Part shown: positions 46,901 through 56,435 of the stretch, piece after piece | Layout of the letters: every line of letters starts with the position of its first letter | Position numbering within the stretch: the first letter of the stretch is position 1 | Assembly: GCA_013368325.1 (NCBI GenBank) | Contig: JAACJK010000057.1 | Location: forward strand, 744,001 to 808,000 | From: Ephemerocybe angulata | Lineage: Eukaryota; Basidiomycota; Agaricomycetes; Agaricales; Psathyrellaceae | DNA: 64,000 nt | Direction of reading: 5' to 3' | The notes under the pieces: generated by a model | The model's database searches: none | Seen by the model: only the letters and a program-made list of their open reading frames with translations | Told to the model about the DNA's origin: nothing | Translations under genes and position numbers: made by a program

Positions 46901-48318
46901 GATAGACAAAAATTAGACAGTGACAGGCAGCCCTGGCCGTCGACCCGTGGAATATGTGCTATATGAAGTACTGTAGGACGCTCCCACCCTTGTAATTATC
47001 AATAACCTTTCCGGTTCAAATTGCTTGTCATGCCGGGGGTTCCAAGAGTATCAACCAAACTCAAAAAGTCCATAACCCAAATGATACTTACCCACCTACC
47101 AGGCGGTCGATACAAACCCTGGAGGCGTTGCATCTTAAAGCCGGGGACATTCTTCGCCTTCAGGCTTCAGTCGCACTTGACGTAACAGTCTTGAAGTCCT
47201 TCATTCCGTCCTGCCCATTTCAGCGTATGAAAGAGCTCATATTTGGACATGCAATATACAGTCAACACCACCCCAACCCATACACTTTGGTGGGGCCAGA
47301 ACGCGATGGGTTATCACAGGTTACAGAAGGGGTCTGGATATTCGATGACCACCAATGAGGGTGTGTATGGGTTAAGGCGTTGCCGACTGCGGTCAATATT
47401 TCCTACATCACTGACCTAGTGCTAGTGGCGGTGGTGGTGGTAGAACGTCAGGCAACATGGGACCGGAGCTAACGCCCAGCAGAAATGGCTTCAACTAATG
47501 GGGGAACTTCGAGGCGATACATGGAAGGCCGCGCCACTTGCCACGGTACGAAACAGAGAAAACAGAGCTGGACAAGTATCCCGGTGATATGACTCTGATT
47601 GACAACTTGGTCCAATCTGTGTTCGACTTACACTTTGAGTATTTAAGTTAGCTTCAGGAAATTCAAGGATGGGTTTGAGCGGTACCAAGATTACATAGTG
47701 GGGCAAGTATGATTCCAGCTACTTGCAACTATAGGCTCAGTGCCGTCACCGACACCTGGCCTGGGCTCAAGAGAGTGCAAGCTCAACTCTTTTGTTGTTT
47801 GGTATCACTGCCAGAACTATCAGACTGGTGGACCTGATAGAAAAAGATAGACCTGGTAGAAAAGATAGACCTGGTAGATATGTCACATTCTCCCATGAAT
47901 CTATCGTATGGAAGCAGCTTCGGACGGTTTTGGGTGATGAGATCAGAGAACTTCATGAACGGCGCCTAAAAGTTGCCGGCGGAAGGATGGGGTCGTCCGG
48001 TCGTCAATTAACAACCATTGCATGTTGTATTCTTGGATAAAGAGTATAGCTATGTACTACTCGTATGTTACCCGAGAGCGAGGGGGCCGCCATTTTCAAA
48101 AACACAGTATTGTCCGTATTTCGCTAAACGCTCCGACAATTGAACAGGAATGTTGTAATACGGGATAAAACGCCCCGCCTACAACGGGCGAATCGTAACT
48201 ACTTACATTCTGTCGAGAATGGATCACCACCCAAATATGGCGCTCAGCCAGTTGGATCGCCAATTCTATACACCGCCTACAGGAACCTGTGTGCCCGACG
48301 GCAAGGGTTTCAGGAGCC
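46901..48318. other. Gene-poor stretch, no supported gene
   Basis: Only short, unsupported open frames are seen. A short degenerate repeat of GATAGACCTGGTAGA-like words lies at about 47825-47880. Confidence 0.45.
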
Positions 48319-48583
48319 GAGTGTAACATTGGCCCAGCGTTCCAACTTGTAGACCGGTGTTGGCTCGCCCAGCCTTCCATAGACCGGTGTTGGCTCGCCC
48401 AGCCTTCCATAGACCGGTGTTGGCTCGCCCAGCCTTCCATAGACCGGTGTTGGCTCGCCCACCGTTCTATAGACCGGTGTTGGCTCGCCCACCGTTCCAT
48501 AGACCGGTGTTGGCTCGCCCACCGTTCCATAGACCGGTGTTGGCCCAGCGTTCCAACTTGAATGCTGGGCCAGTGTTACACTC
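48319..48583. repeat. 30-bp minisatellite framed by inverted repeats
   Basis: AGACCGGTGTTGGC starts at 48351, 48381, 48411, 48441, 48471, 48501 and 48531, giving seven copies of a 30-bp unit. The second half of the unit varies between an AGCCTTCC and an ACCGTTCC form. A 20-bp direct repeat (TGGCCCAGCGTTCCAACTTG) borders the array on both sides. Outside that, GAGTGTAACATTGGCCCAGC at 48319 faces its near-perfect reverse complement at 48564-48583 (19 of 20). The open frames through it are a by-product of the 30-bp period. Confidence 0.92.
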
Positions 48584-49422
48584 AGCCTCGAAATTGCATG
48601 CTCATAGAATCACGCCTGCCGCAGAATCCGGTGTCAACCGGTGTGTGTGTATTTTCCAAGGTCGGTGTTAACATCATAATACTTGAATGATACAATCTTG
48701 ATATCGGTAGGTAGGTCGGTATGAAAGGTGTTGTGGTCCCACTCCCGAACTACCTCACATCATGAGACTGATGATGAGGTAGCAGTAAACCTAACCCATC
48801 CCACCTGCGGGACAAACAGAAAACCACGTTTCAAAGTCCCTATTCTAACTGAACTCACTGCGAGGGTGATTATGGCGGCAAGGCTATTGGAATCAGCATC
48901 AGAGTCCCTTGTAACATTACTTAGATCCGGTGGAGGCGAGGAGGTCGAGTAAAAGCCGGTGCTACAACTTCGAAACCGTGAATTGCCGACTCTTTTGCCT
49001 TGCTTGCCCTCAACAATCCCTTTGAATATGTATCCTGTCGCAATGAAGATGGTAGAACGTGCAAGCTGCACACGCTGAGGATGAAGATATTCCTAAAAAG
49101 CGGTTTGACACAGAAGACAGCCGACATGGCGAAGCGACGTCTATTGGTTTGAGGGAACAATGAGAACGGGAGTGGGAGAGGTAGAGTGAAGGTTTTTGTG
49201 GGGCCCTGCGACTTCACGTGCGCAAGTCGTTCCCTATCCTCAATTCAAATTGTGACTACAGATATTATAGCGAAACACTGCAATTACTGCCAGCGACTGT
49301 CATGGCTGATAAGGGAAGAGCAGTCCTGGATCTAGGGGGAGAGATCTGGTATTGTTGATCATCGGCTGATGGGTTTGTTCAGGCTTTATATAACAATATC
49401 ACTGACTCGCGATTTCAGTGAT
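48584..49422. other. Intergenic sequence left of the retroelement
   Basis: No gene is supported. Open frames at 48760-49217 on the minus strand are short and lack motifs. Confidence 0.4.
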
Positions 49423-49546
49423 GAGAGACAAAGGAAAACGAAGAGAAAGAAAAAGAAACGAGGCTCGTTTAGATTAGATAAATGAGGCCGGAGATCACTC
49501 GTGGTAAATAACCCCGAGCAACTCAAAACCCCCTTGCTCGAATCAT
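49423..49546. repeat. Direct repeat of the DIRS-like element, left copy
   Basis: 124 bp starting GAGAGACAAAGGAAAACG and ending CTTGCTCGAATCAT, identical by eye to 53844-53967. A long purine-rich tract (about 49565-49650) lies just inside it, reading as a polypyrimidine run on the element's coding strand. Confidence 0.93.
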
Positions 49547-49757
49547 TATGTACCAACTCGTCTGAAATGAGAGAGGGAGAAAGGAGAGAGAAAAGAGAGA
49601 GAGAGAAGAAGGAAGAAAAGAGGAAGAGAGAGAGGCGAAGGAAGAGATGGGATCCGAGGGCGTGAGTTTGCGAACCAAATCCGATTTGGGGTCCAAAGTT
49701 CTCAAGTCTGAGATCCCCGCTTGCCGCCGATGATGGACGACGAAGCGGGGGTCAGAC

Positions 49758-50627
49758 TCAAGCCAAAGACATGTAGCCCCGAAGTGCCGGAGGTTCGAAA
49801 GGGGTGAGATGAGGATGAGCCATGTGGAGTAGGGATGATAGGTGTAGAATTCGTTGAGGGTTGGTCTCGATGTAGAGCTTATACGCGTCGCTTCTCCAGC
49901 GGCCTAGAAGCTGGATCTCGTAGTCGGAGTACCCAGCGGCGGCAGCGGCGGAAGCGGCTCCACGGCGGAAACTGTGGCCAGCGTAGAGTTTGGGGTTGAG
50001 ACCAGCGCGCTCGAGGGCATCACGAATGGAGTCGACGAAGTGGGTGTACGTGAGTGCAGAGCCGTCGGGGTTTTCAAAGAGTGGGGAAGAGGGAAGGCGA
50101 TCGGAGGCCGCGTTCCAGAATCGTTTGAGCGCGGCGACTGGACAGGTGGGTGCTCCTGGCGCAGCGGCGATGGTGACTGTAACACCTTTGCGAAAGGGGT
50201 CGGTCTTGGAGGCGGGGAGGGTGAGGATGATATGGTTGGCATCCTCGAAGGAGGGGAGGAACTTGACATGTTGGCGCTGAAGGCCGAGGCTGACGTCCTT
50301 CCCCTTACCCTGGGTGAACTCGCCAGACCTGAGGAGTCCGCCATATGCGACGCAGCACGCGGTGTATATAGAGGCATCACCTGCCTTGGAATCTGGTTGG
50401 AGTTTGGCGAGCAACGCGGTGAGGATGGGGAGAGTGATGGGTTGGACTGGGCGCCTATCACGCTCGCCGTGATAGACTTTGATCCCCCTGATGAGACGCG
50501 CGACGATGGGGGACTCGCAAGCCGTGAAGGGGATATCGCTGTCAACATGGAGGGAACGTACGTGGGTGATATACGCCTTGATGGTTTTGGGCTGGACCTT
50601 CCCGGCGAGGGAGGCGATCCAGGACAT
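49758..50627 (-). CDS. Tyrosine recombinase of the DIRS-like element
   Basis: From the first Met the frame gives 289 aa. The catalytic set is visible: Arg100 in GGLLRSGEF, His218-x-x-Arg221 in GHSFRRGA, Trp244 in GRWRSDAY and the likely nucleophile Tyr252 in AYKLYIE. The enzyme cuts and rejoins circular cDNA with the target by recombination. In the same frame upstream, without any Met, lies WHGLASSTRRTYSTGQKSF and further core-binding-domain sequence (to about 50800). The real protein therefore starts earlier and is probably made by frameshift or reinitiation from the overlapping RT frame. The overlap with the RT-RNase H open frame is in another phase. Confidence 0.88.
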   Translation of the reverse strand: MSWIASLAGKVQPKTIKAYITHVRSLHVDSDIPFTACESPIVARLIRGIKVYHGERDRRPVQPITLPILTALLAKLQPDSKAGDASIYTACCVAYGGLLRSGEFTQGKGKDVSLGLQRQHVKFLPSFEDANHIILTLPASKTDPFRKGVTVTIAAAPGAPTCPVAALKRFWNAASDRLPSSPLFENPDGSALTYTHFVDSIRDALERAGLNPKLYAGHSFRRGAASAAAAAGYSDYEIQLLGRWRSDAYKLYIETNPQRILHLSSLLHMAHPHLTPFEPPALRGYMSLA

Positions 50628-52369
50628 GATGGCGTGCTGAGAGGCGGGGAGGATGGAGCCGTCGGCGTTGTAGAGGTTGTTGAGCTGGACGTAAGTAATG
50701 AAGGACTTTTGGCCAGTGGAGTAGGTGCGTCGGGTGGAGCTTGCGAGACCGTGCCAAAGGTAAAAGGAGATGTTTTTCGACCATTTTGGCTGGGTGTCGT
50801 ACCACCAAGTCGGAGGCGCTTTGAGGACGGCTGAGGGTCGAGATGGGGAGCAAGTTCAAACATGCGTTTATAAGAAAAACGGGAGGCGGCGTCAGCGATC
50901 GCGTTATCAGAAGATGAAAGCCAAAGAGATGAAAAAGAAAAATCGAGGCGGCACGCGAGGGCGATAAGGGACTTCAAGATTTTGAGGGTGGGGAGGGAGT
51001 CGATGGTGAGTTTGGTGAGTCCAGAGACGACGGCGTTGTTGTCGACATGGAAGACGACGTGCTTGCGCCGGAGGTCATCTCCCCAGCGTAGCACGGCATG
51101 GACGACAGCGAGCATCTCTTTGACCTGGATGTGCTCGTGCCGGTAGCGACGAGGGCATCTTTCCGCGTACCACTGGCGGCCGAAATGTCCCCCAAGACCT
51201 TTCGTACCAGCGGCATCGGTGAAGATGTGGACGACATCGCGCGACGGTGAGACGAAGCGGATGCCGTTCCAGCCCACTGCCACTGTTCTCCACCAGTCCA
51301 GGTCTTTCTTCGCTGCGCCAGGAATGCGGCGCTGAGTAAAGCGACTCGTAAACCCCTTTGAGAAGTCGTAGAGGTTGCGAAGGAAGGCACGGGATGTGGG
51401 AATAACTTGGGAAGTGAACTGGAGGAAGCCCGTGAGCTCGTCGAGCTGGGTACGCGTGCATGTCTTCATGGCGGCCCAGGCATCGAGGAGCTCGATGAGA
51501 TACTCGAGCTTTGGAGGAGGGAGACGGATCTCGAGCTGATCCGAGTCGAGCTCGAGTCCGAGGAACTCGAGCGTGGTAGAGGGGCCCTCGATCTTCGACG
51601 GCTGGAATTGCAGTCCGAGCTGCTTCCCCAGCGCTAGAACCCACTCGAGGGCAGCCATCACGATATGAGATGGCGTGCCCGGTTGGAAGGTAAGGAGGAA
51701 ATCGTCGAGATAGTGGCGTATGGAGGCGGGGAGCGAGTGGCGGATGATCCAGTGAAGGCCTTCACCGAAAAGATTGAAGATGTAGGGTGCAGAGCGACAA
51801 CCGAAACCAAGTACCACATCGTAGTAGTACTGGCCTTCCCATACAAACCCTAGAAGGTGGTGGTCCTCAGGGCGAACGGGGATGTGCCGGAAGGCGGACT
51901 CAAGATCGAGCTTGAGCATGAGTGATCCGCGCCCGGAGGACGCGAGATCTGAGACAGCCCGATCAACCATGTCATAGTTGATAGACGCCTCGGCGTCTGG
52001 GATACCGTCATTGACGGATGATCCGTCGGGCCAGGAGAGGTGGTGGATGCGCCGGACTTTCGTCGAGCGCTTGCGGGAGACGGCGCCTAATGGTGAACAC
52101 CGGAAGTTGGGGAAGGGAGGAGCAGCAAAGGGGCCGCGAGTGCGCCCGTTGGCGACTTGAGCTGCGATGTCTGCGGAGAGAGCATCGGTTGTGGAGGCAG
52201 AGTCGAAAGCCGACTTGAGGTTGGTGCAAGATTGCGTAGAGGACTTATCACCCGTGAATCCAAGATTTGCGCCATTACGAATAATATTGATTATCGTATC
52301 TACGAACATGGGGTCAGGATAGTCGTGTAGGTGATGAGCCCATGCCTTCTCGTTGAGAGTCGAAGACAC
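49904..52369 (-). CDS. Reverse transcriptase-RNase H of the DIRS-like element
   Basis: RT copies the element RNA, and RNase H removes the template. RT motifs include LKLDLESAFRHIPV (catalytic Asp155), GFGCRSAPYIFN and the HYLDDFLL box (Asp222 and Asp223). RNase H shows FTDAAGTKGLGG (Asp385), Glu418 in QVKEML, Asp443 in FHVDNNA and Asp493 in NAIADAASR. Only the first 520 residues or so make sense. The remaining 300, rich in Ser and Pro, are the other-frame reading of the recombinase gene, so the true product probably ends or shifts near 50800. The start is placed at the first Met; an earlier start joined to Gag is possible. Confidence 0.88.
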   Translation of the reverse strand: MSSTLNEKAWAHHLHDYPDPMFVDTIINIIRNGANLGFTGDKSSTQSCTNLKSAFDSASTTDALSADIAAQVANGRTRGPFAAPPFPNFRCSPLGAVSRKRSTKVRRIHHLSWPDGSSVNDGIPDAEASINYDMVDRAVSDLASSGRGSLMLKLDLESAFRHIPVRPEDHHLLGFVWEGQYYYDVVLGFGCRSAPYIFNLFGEGLHWIIRHSLPASIRHYLDDFLLTFQPGTPSHIVMAALEWVLALGKQLGLQFQPSKIEGPSTTLEFLGLELDSDQLEIRLPPPKLEYLIELLDAWAAMKTCTRTQLDELTGFLQFTSQVIPTSRAFLRNLYDFSKGFTSRFTQRRIPGAAKKDLDWWRTVAVGWNGIRFVSPSRDVVHIFTDAAGTKGLGGHFGRQWYAERCPRRYRHEHIQVKEMLAVVHAVLRWGDDLRRKHVVFHVDNNAVVSGLTKLTIDSLPTLKILKSLIALACRLDFSFSSLWLSSSDNAIADAASRFSYKRMFELAPHLDPQPSSKRLRLGGTTPSQNGRKTSPFTFGTVSQAPPDAPTPLAKSPSLLTSSSTTSTTPTAPSSPPLSTPSCPGSPPSPGRSSPKPSRRISPTYVPSMLTAISPSRLASPPSSRVSSGGSKSITASVIGAQSNPSLSPSSPRCSPNSNQIPRQVMPLYTPRAASHMADSSGLASSPRVRGRTSASAFSANMSSSSPPSRMPTISSSPSPPPRPTPFAKVLQSPSPLRQEHPPVQSPRSNDSGTRPPIAFPLPHSLKTPTALHSRTPTSSTPFVMPSSALVSTPNSTLATVSAVEPLPPLPPLGTPTTRSSF

Positions 52370-52594
52370 GGTGGGGGACGCGGCTGGGATGGCCGGTGGG
52401 GCGTTGACGCGAGGGTCGGTGTTGGGGCGAGCCGGAGGAGTGGCTTGGAGTGGAAAAAGCGAAGCATGGGGGAGCGAGGAAGATAGGTCGGAAGAAACGG
52501 AAGGTTTGTTGCAAGTGGGCGCTTTGGTCTCGTTCGGGCAACGGCGAGGACGAGACGCGACAGATTTGGGACTTCGTCCCGTCCTGCCGAGGCC

Positions 52595-53650
52595 CTAGGT
52601 GGACTTGGGATGATCCACCAGAGAGTGGGCGCTACTCCCGCAGGAGGAGCAGACGTGAGCGCGAGAGGAGGGGCACTTGCCCGTGCCGGTGCACTTGCCT
52701 TCGTTCCAGTTGCGGCATACCGACGTGGGGGCGCCGCGCGAGGACTGAGCCTTCGCTTGGCCGCCGGTCGAGCTGGTCGACTTCACGACCTGCTTCTTGT
52801 GGGCGTAAACATACTCCGCCATGAGATCCGGGTCCTTTCTTCCCCACCCAGAGTAGTCGCCGTCTTCGGACATCTCCATGCGACGGCGGTTGTGGAACAG
52901 CATGGTGTATTCCAAAACCGCGTTCCACTCGTACTCCCGCGAGATCTTCTGGAAGTGGATAAGGAAACGGAAGAACCCGTGAGCGACGGAGGGTTGGTGG
53001 GGGAGATGGGCGCAAAGGATGTCGAAGTAGGTGACTAGGGGCTGGAAGAGCGCGTCGAAGCTCTTGTAGTCCCGGGCGCCTTTGTTGCTTCGTTCCCACT
53101 CGCCGTTGGTGTTGATCACCAGGTTGGGTTCCTTGTCGCGGTAGCGCGAGTCGAGCTTGTGGAGATCGATGCCGCGCATCTCGTGCGTGATGACCGCCGT
53201 AATGTGTGCCGCCTCGATGTCCGGGAAAAGGGAGCGAAGAGACGACGACGCACCATTTCCAATGGGAGGAACGAAGGGAGATACAGCAGGGGCTGCGGGG
53301 GTAGGTGGCCTGCCACCTCCGGCGTTGAGGTTGTCGAGCTTGGACGTGTTCGCCTCAACCGACTTCATGAGCGCTTCGAGGCGAAGACGCACGGCCCTGA
53401 CCTCTTCACTCTCCTCGTCGGGTGGTGGAGGTGCCTCGGCTATCTTGATCCTCTCGGCGAGTTCGTCGTTGAGCTTGGCCAGCTCCTCGAGCTTGGCTTC
53501 CATCGCGGCGAGCTGTTCGGCAGCGGAAGGCATGGTAGAAGACGGTGATTGAGGTGAGTTTGGTGGTGACGGTGAAAGGGGTGGTTTGGGCAGGAAGCGT
53601 CCGTTAGAGTCTCTTGGGCGTGTGGCAGATTTGCCCTTTGTCATGCACAA
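52595..53650 (-). CDS. Gag-like protein of the DIRS-like element
   Basis: This 351-aa protein has a Pro/Ser-rich N-terminus and a coiled coil at residues 45-70 (AAMEAKLEELAKLNDELAER). The central domain contains FPDIEAAHITAVITHEMRGID, and FFRFLIHFQKISREYEW with an HNRRRMEM stretch. The C-terminal CCCH-type finger is CRNWNEGKCTGTGKCPSSRAHVC, followed by CSSCGSSAHSLVDH. Such proteins package element RNA. The finger type and the position upstream of the RT identify it. Confidence 0.75.
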   Translation of the reverse strand: MCMTKGKSATRPRDSNGRFLPKPPLSPSPPNSPQSPSSTMPSAAEQLAAMEAKLEELAKLNDELAERIKIAEAPPPPDEESEEVRAVRLRLEALMKSVEANTSKLDNLNAGGGRPPTPAAPAVSPFVPPIGNGASSSLRSLFPDIEAAHITAVITHEMRGIDLHKLDSRYRDKEPNLVINTNGEWERSNKGARDYKSFDALFQPLVTYFDILCAHLPHQPSVAHGFFRFLIHFQKISREYEWNAVLEYTMLFHNRRRMEMSEDGDYSGWGRKDPDLMAEYVYAHKKQVVKSTSSTGGQAKAQSSRGAPTSVCRNWNEGKCTGTGKCPSSRAHVCSSCGSSAHSLVDHPKST

Positions 53651-53729
53651 GAAAACGGTGTATTTGGTCGACGGAGGAGAGCGTCTAGACGAAAAGCGTT
53701 ACACGGTAACGTTGCCTAAAACGCGAGAA

Positions 53730-53830
53730 CTGCGAGTGCAGTGTGAGACGACGATGCGAAAGATGAACTAGGTACGTACCTGCGAGTGCAGTGTGAGACG
53801 ACAGAGAGTCGTCCCTTGCCACACTCGCAG
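53730..53830. repeat. 23-bp direct repeat and hairpin at the 5' end of the DIRS-like element
   Basis: CTGCGAGTGCAGTGTGAGAC plus GAC occurs at 53730-53752 and 53780-53802. The second copy forms a hairpin, with CTGCGAGTG (53780) pairing with CACTCGCAG (53822-53830). An inner GACGAC...GTCGTC pair adds a second stem. It sits between the Gag start and the right 124-bp repeat, that is, in the 5' leader. Confidence 0.8.
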
Positions 53831-53843
53831 TATATCTAATGAA

Positions 53844-53967
53844 GAGAGACAAAGGAAAACGAAGAGAAAGAAAAAGAAACGAGGCTCGTTTAGATTAGAT
53901 AAATGAGGCCGGAGATCACTCGTGGTAAATAACCCCGAGCAACTCAAAACCCCCTTGCTCGAATCAT
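53844..53967. repeat. Direct repeat of the DIRS-like element, right copy
   Basis: Identical by eye to 49423-49546. Because the element is read on the minus strand, this is its 5' copy. The flanks (TATATCTAATGAA inside, GTTAGTTTGATC outside) share no obvious target duplication with the left flanks. Confidence 0.93.
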
Positions 53968-53994
53968 GTTAGTTTGATCGCCGCTTATACTTAG

Positions 53995-54047
53995 GGACTT
54001 CGGACTTCGAAATTCACCTTTGGGCGCTAAGTATGGGGCGCCTATTA
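53995..54047. repeat. 52-bp repeat, copy 1
   Basis: GGACTTCGGACTTCGAAATTC...TTGGGCGCTAAG...GGGGCGCCTATTA, about 85 percent like 55597-55646 in the same orientation. The two copies frame the unknown gene at 54.5-55.2 kb. Confidence 0.8.
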
Positions 54048-54567
54048 ACGTACCACCAGCCCGTCGACCAGACCTAAAGAGTGTCGGTCCCATCAGCGAA
54101 AAACCCTCCCCACGACCTACCATTACCATGGATGATGAACATGATACTAGCATACTCAGTTGATGATACACATATTGTAAACCACTGGAAACACGTTACG
54201 CCACAAAAGCCCGACTGCGAGTCTGAAGGGGCCCGCTGTGGGACTCACTTAATGGAGCTTAATGGAGCGTGGTATGTTTGCAAATGAGGCCAAGGGCCAA
54301 GGTGAGCCCTGAGCGTTGCCACAGTCTTCCAATATATTTCAGGGCATATATCCTCCCTTGGTACCCAAAGTTGATTCAGCCTTACAGAGGTGTCTCCGAT
54401 CTTAAAGATTACCGTTACGGGTGTGACTGTCACGCGCTTGTTTATAATGGGTGGGCCTCGTTTCCCAACGGCCTGAGTCGACTCAGTGCTTCCCCCTAAT
54501 CATATCGCCTCAGCTTCTGCTCAGTGGACGCCGCTTATAACAACCTCGTCCGTCTCACCTCTTTTAC

Positions 54568-55229
54568 TTGTCAACATTTCTAATTTCAAGGACCAGGCAA
54601 GTGAAATCGAAACCGTCCACCACACGCCACAGCTCCAACGACACCAGTCCCGTCACTGTCTTCAACGATAAAATTGTTTCGGGCAGCACCGTCGGCCGGG
54701 GGAAAGGATACATGCTCAGGAAGGGAGACGTTCTCGGTGAGGTGGGGCCTGCCGGGAAGGTGGATGCCTTCGGCGGTGAAGCCTTGACGGGCGAGCAACT
54801 GCCCTACGTCCTTCTCCTCCGTCCAGATGAGATTCAAGATCCCAGCCTCCTGGTATGCTTCCCTCTCGTTCGATTCGCTTTCTGCGAGTGTGTTGATCCC
54901 GAACCTTCTAGAAATCAAGATGTCGTTCCATGGAAGACCTTATTCCACTCATGAAGGAGCTTCCGCCTGACCTCGCGCAGGAGGTTCACAAACGCCCAAA
55001 CTACGTCTCCCTCATGATCAGGCTCTACAAGGTTCACTCAAGGAAATATGCCATCGCCCAGGCTGAAGCTAAGCCACAGGCAGCTGACAATTTGAAGAAT
55101 GCAAAGATCGCCTTGGATGCTGGAATCCGGGCAGCTCATCACCTTTCGCATGAGGACAGGAAGCTTCTTGACGATTTCTTCGGCCGTCCCGGCGGCCTCT
55201 GGCGTTTAGAGGTGAAGGTTGTTGACTGA
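54568..55229 (+). CDS. Unknown protein, two visible exons, 5' end uncertain
   Basis: Exon 1 is open to a GTATGC donor at 54853. Exon 2 (54912-55229) continues in frame as SRCRSMEDLIPLMKELPPDLAQEV and ends with HLSHEDRKLLDDFFGRPGGLWRLEV. Exon 1 encodes STVGRGKGYMLRKGDVLGEVG and LTGEQLPYVLLLRPDEIQDP. No ATG lies in frame before the in-frame stop at 54538, so an upstream exon is probably missing. I recognise no family. The C-terminal helix-rich half could be a small protein-interaction domain. Confidence 0.5.
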
Positions 55230-55596
55230 GATAATCTTTACTAAGTTTCGTGAGTTTCATTCCAACCGACTGACAACTGTGACTTTGCTTCTGCTGACCC
55301 GGTTGCAATTTCTCTCCTAGAAATGGTTGCTTCCGAGATTAGATTAAAGACCCATTCCTTGTCACCCATTTATGATGTTTTCTATCGTCGGTTGTTTTTC
55401 TCTCCTCGTCCTTTTCTCCACCTTTCTCTCCCTTTATGCACCTACAGTATCCCAATGTATCATACCTCGCCGTCTTTGTCTCGACGCATTGTGTAACTTA
55501 TTAATGTTTCCTTATGGCTCCTGCTTAGTTTCCGGTAGCCTGTGAATGATTCTCGGCCAAACCTTGACTTCTACACAATTTGGGCCCGCTACAAGC

Positions 55597-55646
55597 GGAC
55601 TTCGGACTTGGAAATTCCCCGTTGGGCGCTAAGGGGGCGCCTATTA
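55597..55646. repeat. 52-bp repeat, copy 2
   Basis: Second copy of the repeat at 53995-54047, with GGACTTCGGACTTGGAAATTC, TTGGGCGCTAAG and GGGCGCCTATTA. It follows the 3' end of the unknown gene. Confidence 0.8.
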
Positions 55647-55828
55647 TTTTCGTAGCTCGCTGATGAGCCGAGTCACCCTCTCAAGAGGGAACGTTTCCGC
55701 ACACAACCAAAAGGGAGACAGTGCCTGAGCAATTAAAGTCAATCCATTCTGAGTGCATTTTCACGACACTCACTCTCTATTCGGGTGGGTCCTCGAAGGT
55801 CCATTTCGATTGTCGAGCCAATCCAGCG

Positions 55829-56435
55829 ATGGCATTCTCCCTCGTAATCCTCACCCTTGCCGTTGTCGCGAACATCGTTAACGCCTTCAGGGTCCAAAAT
55901 GCTGACATTCTATCTCGTGGCCCTCTGCCCAGGAGTCACAGCAGTCCGTGTACGTTTACACAGTGGCCTAAATCAGATGTCCATACAATGGTCTCATCTA
56001 TTTTTCATTAAGTCCTTGGGTCCTTCAGCGCTGGAAACGCCAATCTTGATTACTGGCGCCCTCCCTTCCCTTAGTCCATTTCTTGACCGCAGCTTCACAT
56101 CACATCCGACGGATCCTGCTCGAAGCACGGTCCGCTCATCTACATCGGCGGAACCACGACGAAGAAATCCGCCTACGTTTCGGACGGAAGATTCTGGATA
56201 CAGGCCAATGAGGAGCAAAGTCAGATGGGGTCCTGGTTAACTTTCAACTGGGAGGGGAGCTTCTATGCCTGTGGTTCGTCGGGAGATGTAAGTGTTCTCA
56301 TACGTGAGGCTGCTCGAGTTATGATGTACTCATTATTATTGGATCTTCCTTACCTAACAGATTTGGTACAAACTGAACCCCTCGGAGGGGCCATCCGATT
56401 TTGCTATCCCGTACAGTTGTACGCTGTACCCGTGA
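55829..56435 (+). CDS. Small secreted protein, approximate model
   Basis: ATG 55829 opens a typical signal peptide (MAFSLVILTLAVVANIVNAF). Downstream, 56093-56288 reads HITSDGSCSKHGPLIYIGGT, KKSAYVSDGRFWIQANEEQ and SWLTFNWEGSFYACGSSGD to a GTAAGT donor, and 56361-56435 completes it with IWYKLNPSEGPSDFAIPYSC to a stop. How the first exon joins the second is not fixed: more than one intron arrangement fits, and a second signal-like start (MLTFYLVALCPGV) lies near 55899. Cys and aromatic residues and the small size suit a secreted fungal protein. The family is not recognised. Confidence 0.5.

Larger units (their letters stand above)
49423..53967 (-). mobile_element. DIRS-like tyrosine-recombinase retroelement
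   Basis: The element encodes, on the minus strand and in the order expected, a Gag-like protein, a reverse transcriptase plus RNase H, and a tyrosine recombinase in place of a DDE integrase. It is bounded by two identical 124-bp direct repeats (49423-49546 and 53844-53967). Tyrosine recombinase plus RT identifies the DIRS order. Non-inverted repeats point to the Ngaro/PAT-like side of the group rather than classic DIRS1 with inverted ends, though I could not find the second (B) pair of split repeats. Reading frames are long and free of obvious damage, so this is a young copy. Confidence 0.88.

Noticed and set aside
48289..48561. Open frames in several phases through the 30-bp repeats, and a CRISPR-like look
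   Set aside because: A 30-bp period with no stop gives open frames in many phases. There are no unique spacers between repeats and the organism is eukaryotic, so it is a minisatellite.
49904..50800. The last 300 residues of the 821-codon RT frame as a protein domain
   Set aside because: They are Ser/Pro-rich and overlap the well-conserved tyrosine recombinase in another frame, so they are probably a shadow.
49974..50834. A 286-codon plus-strand open frame inside the retroelement
   Set aside because: It is antisense to the recombinase and has the low-complexity Gly/Glu pattern expected of a shadow of a Ser/Pro-rich strand.
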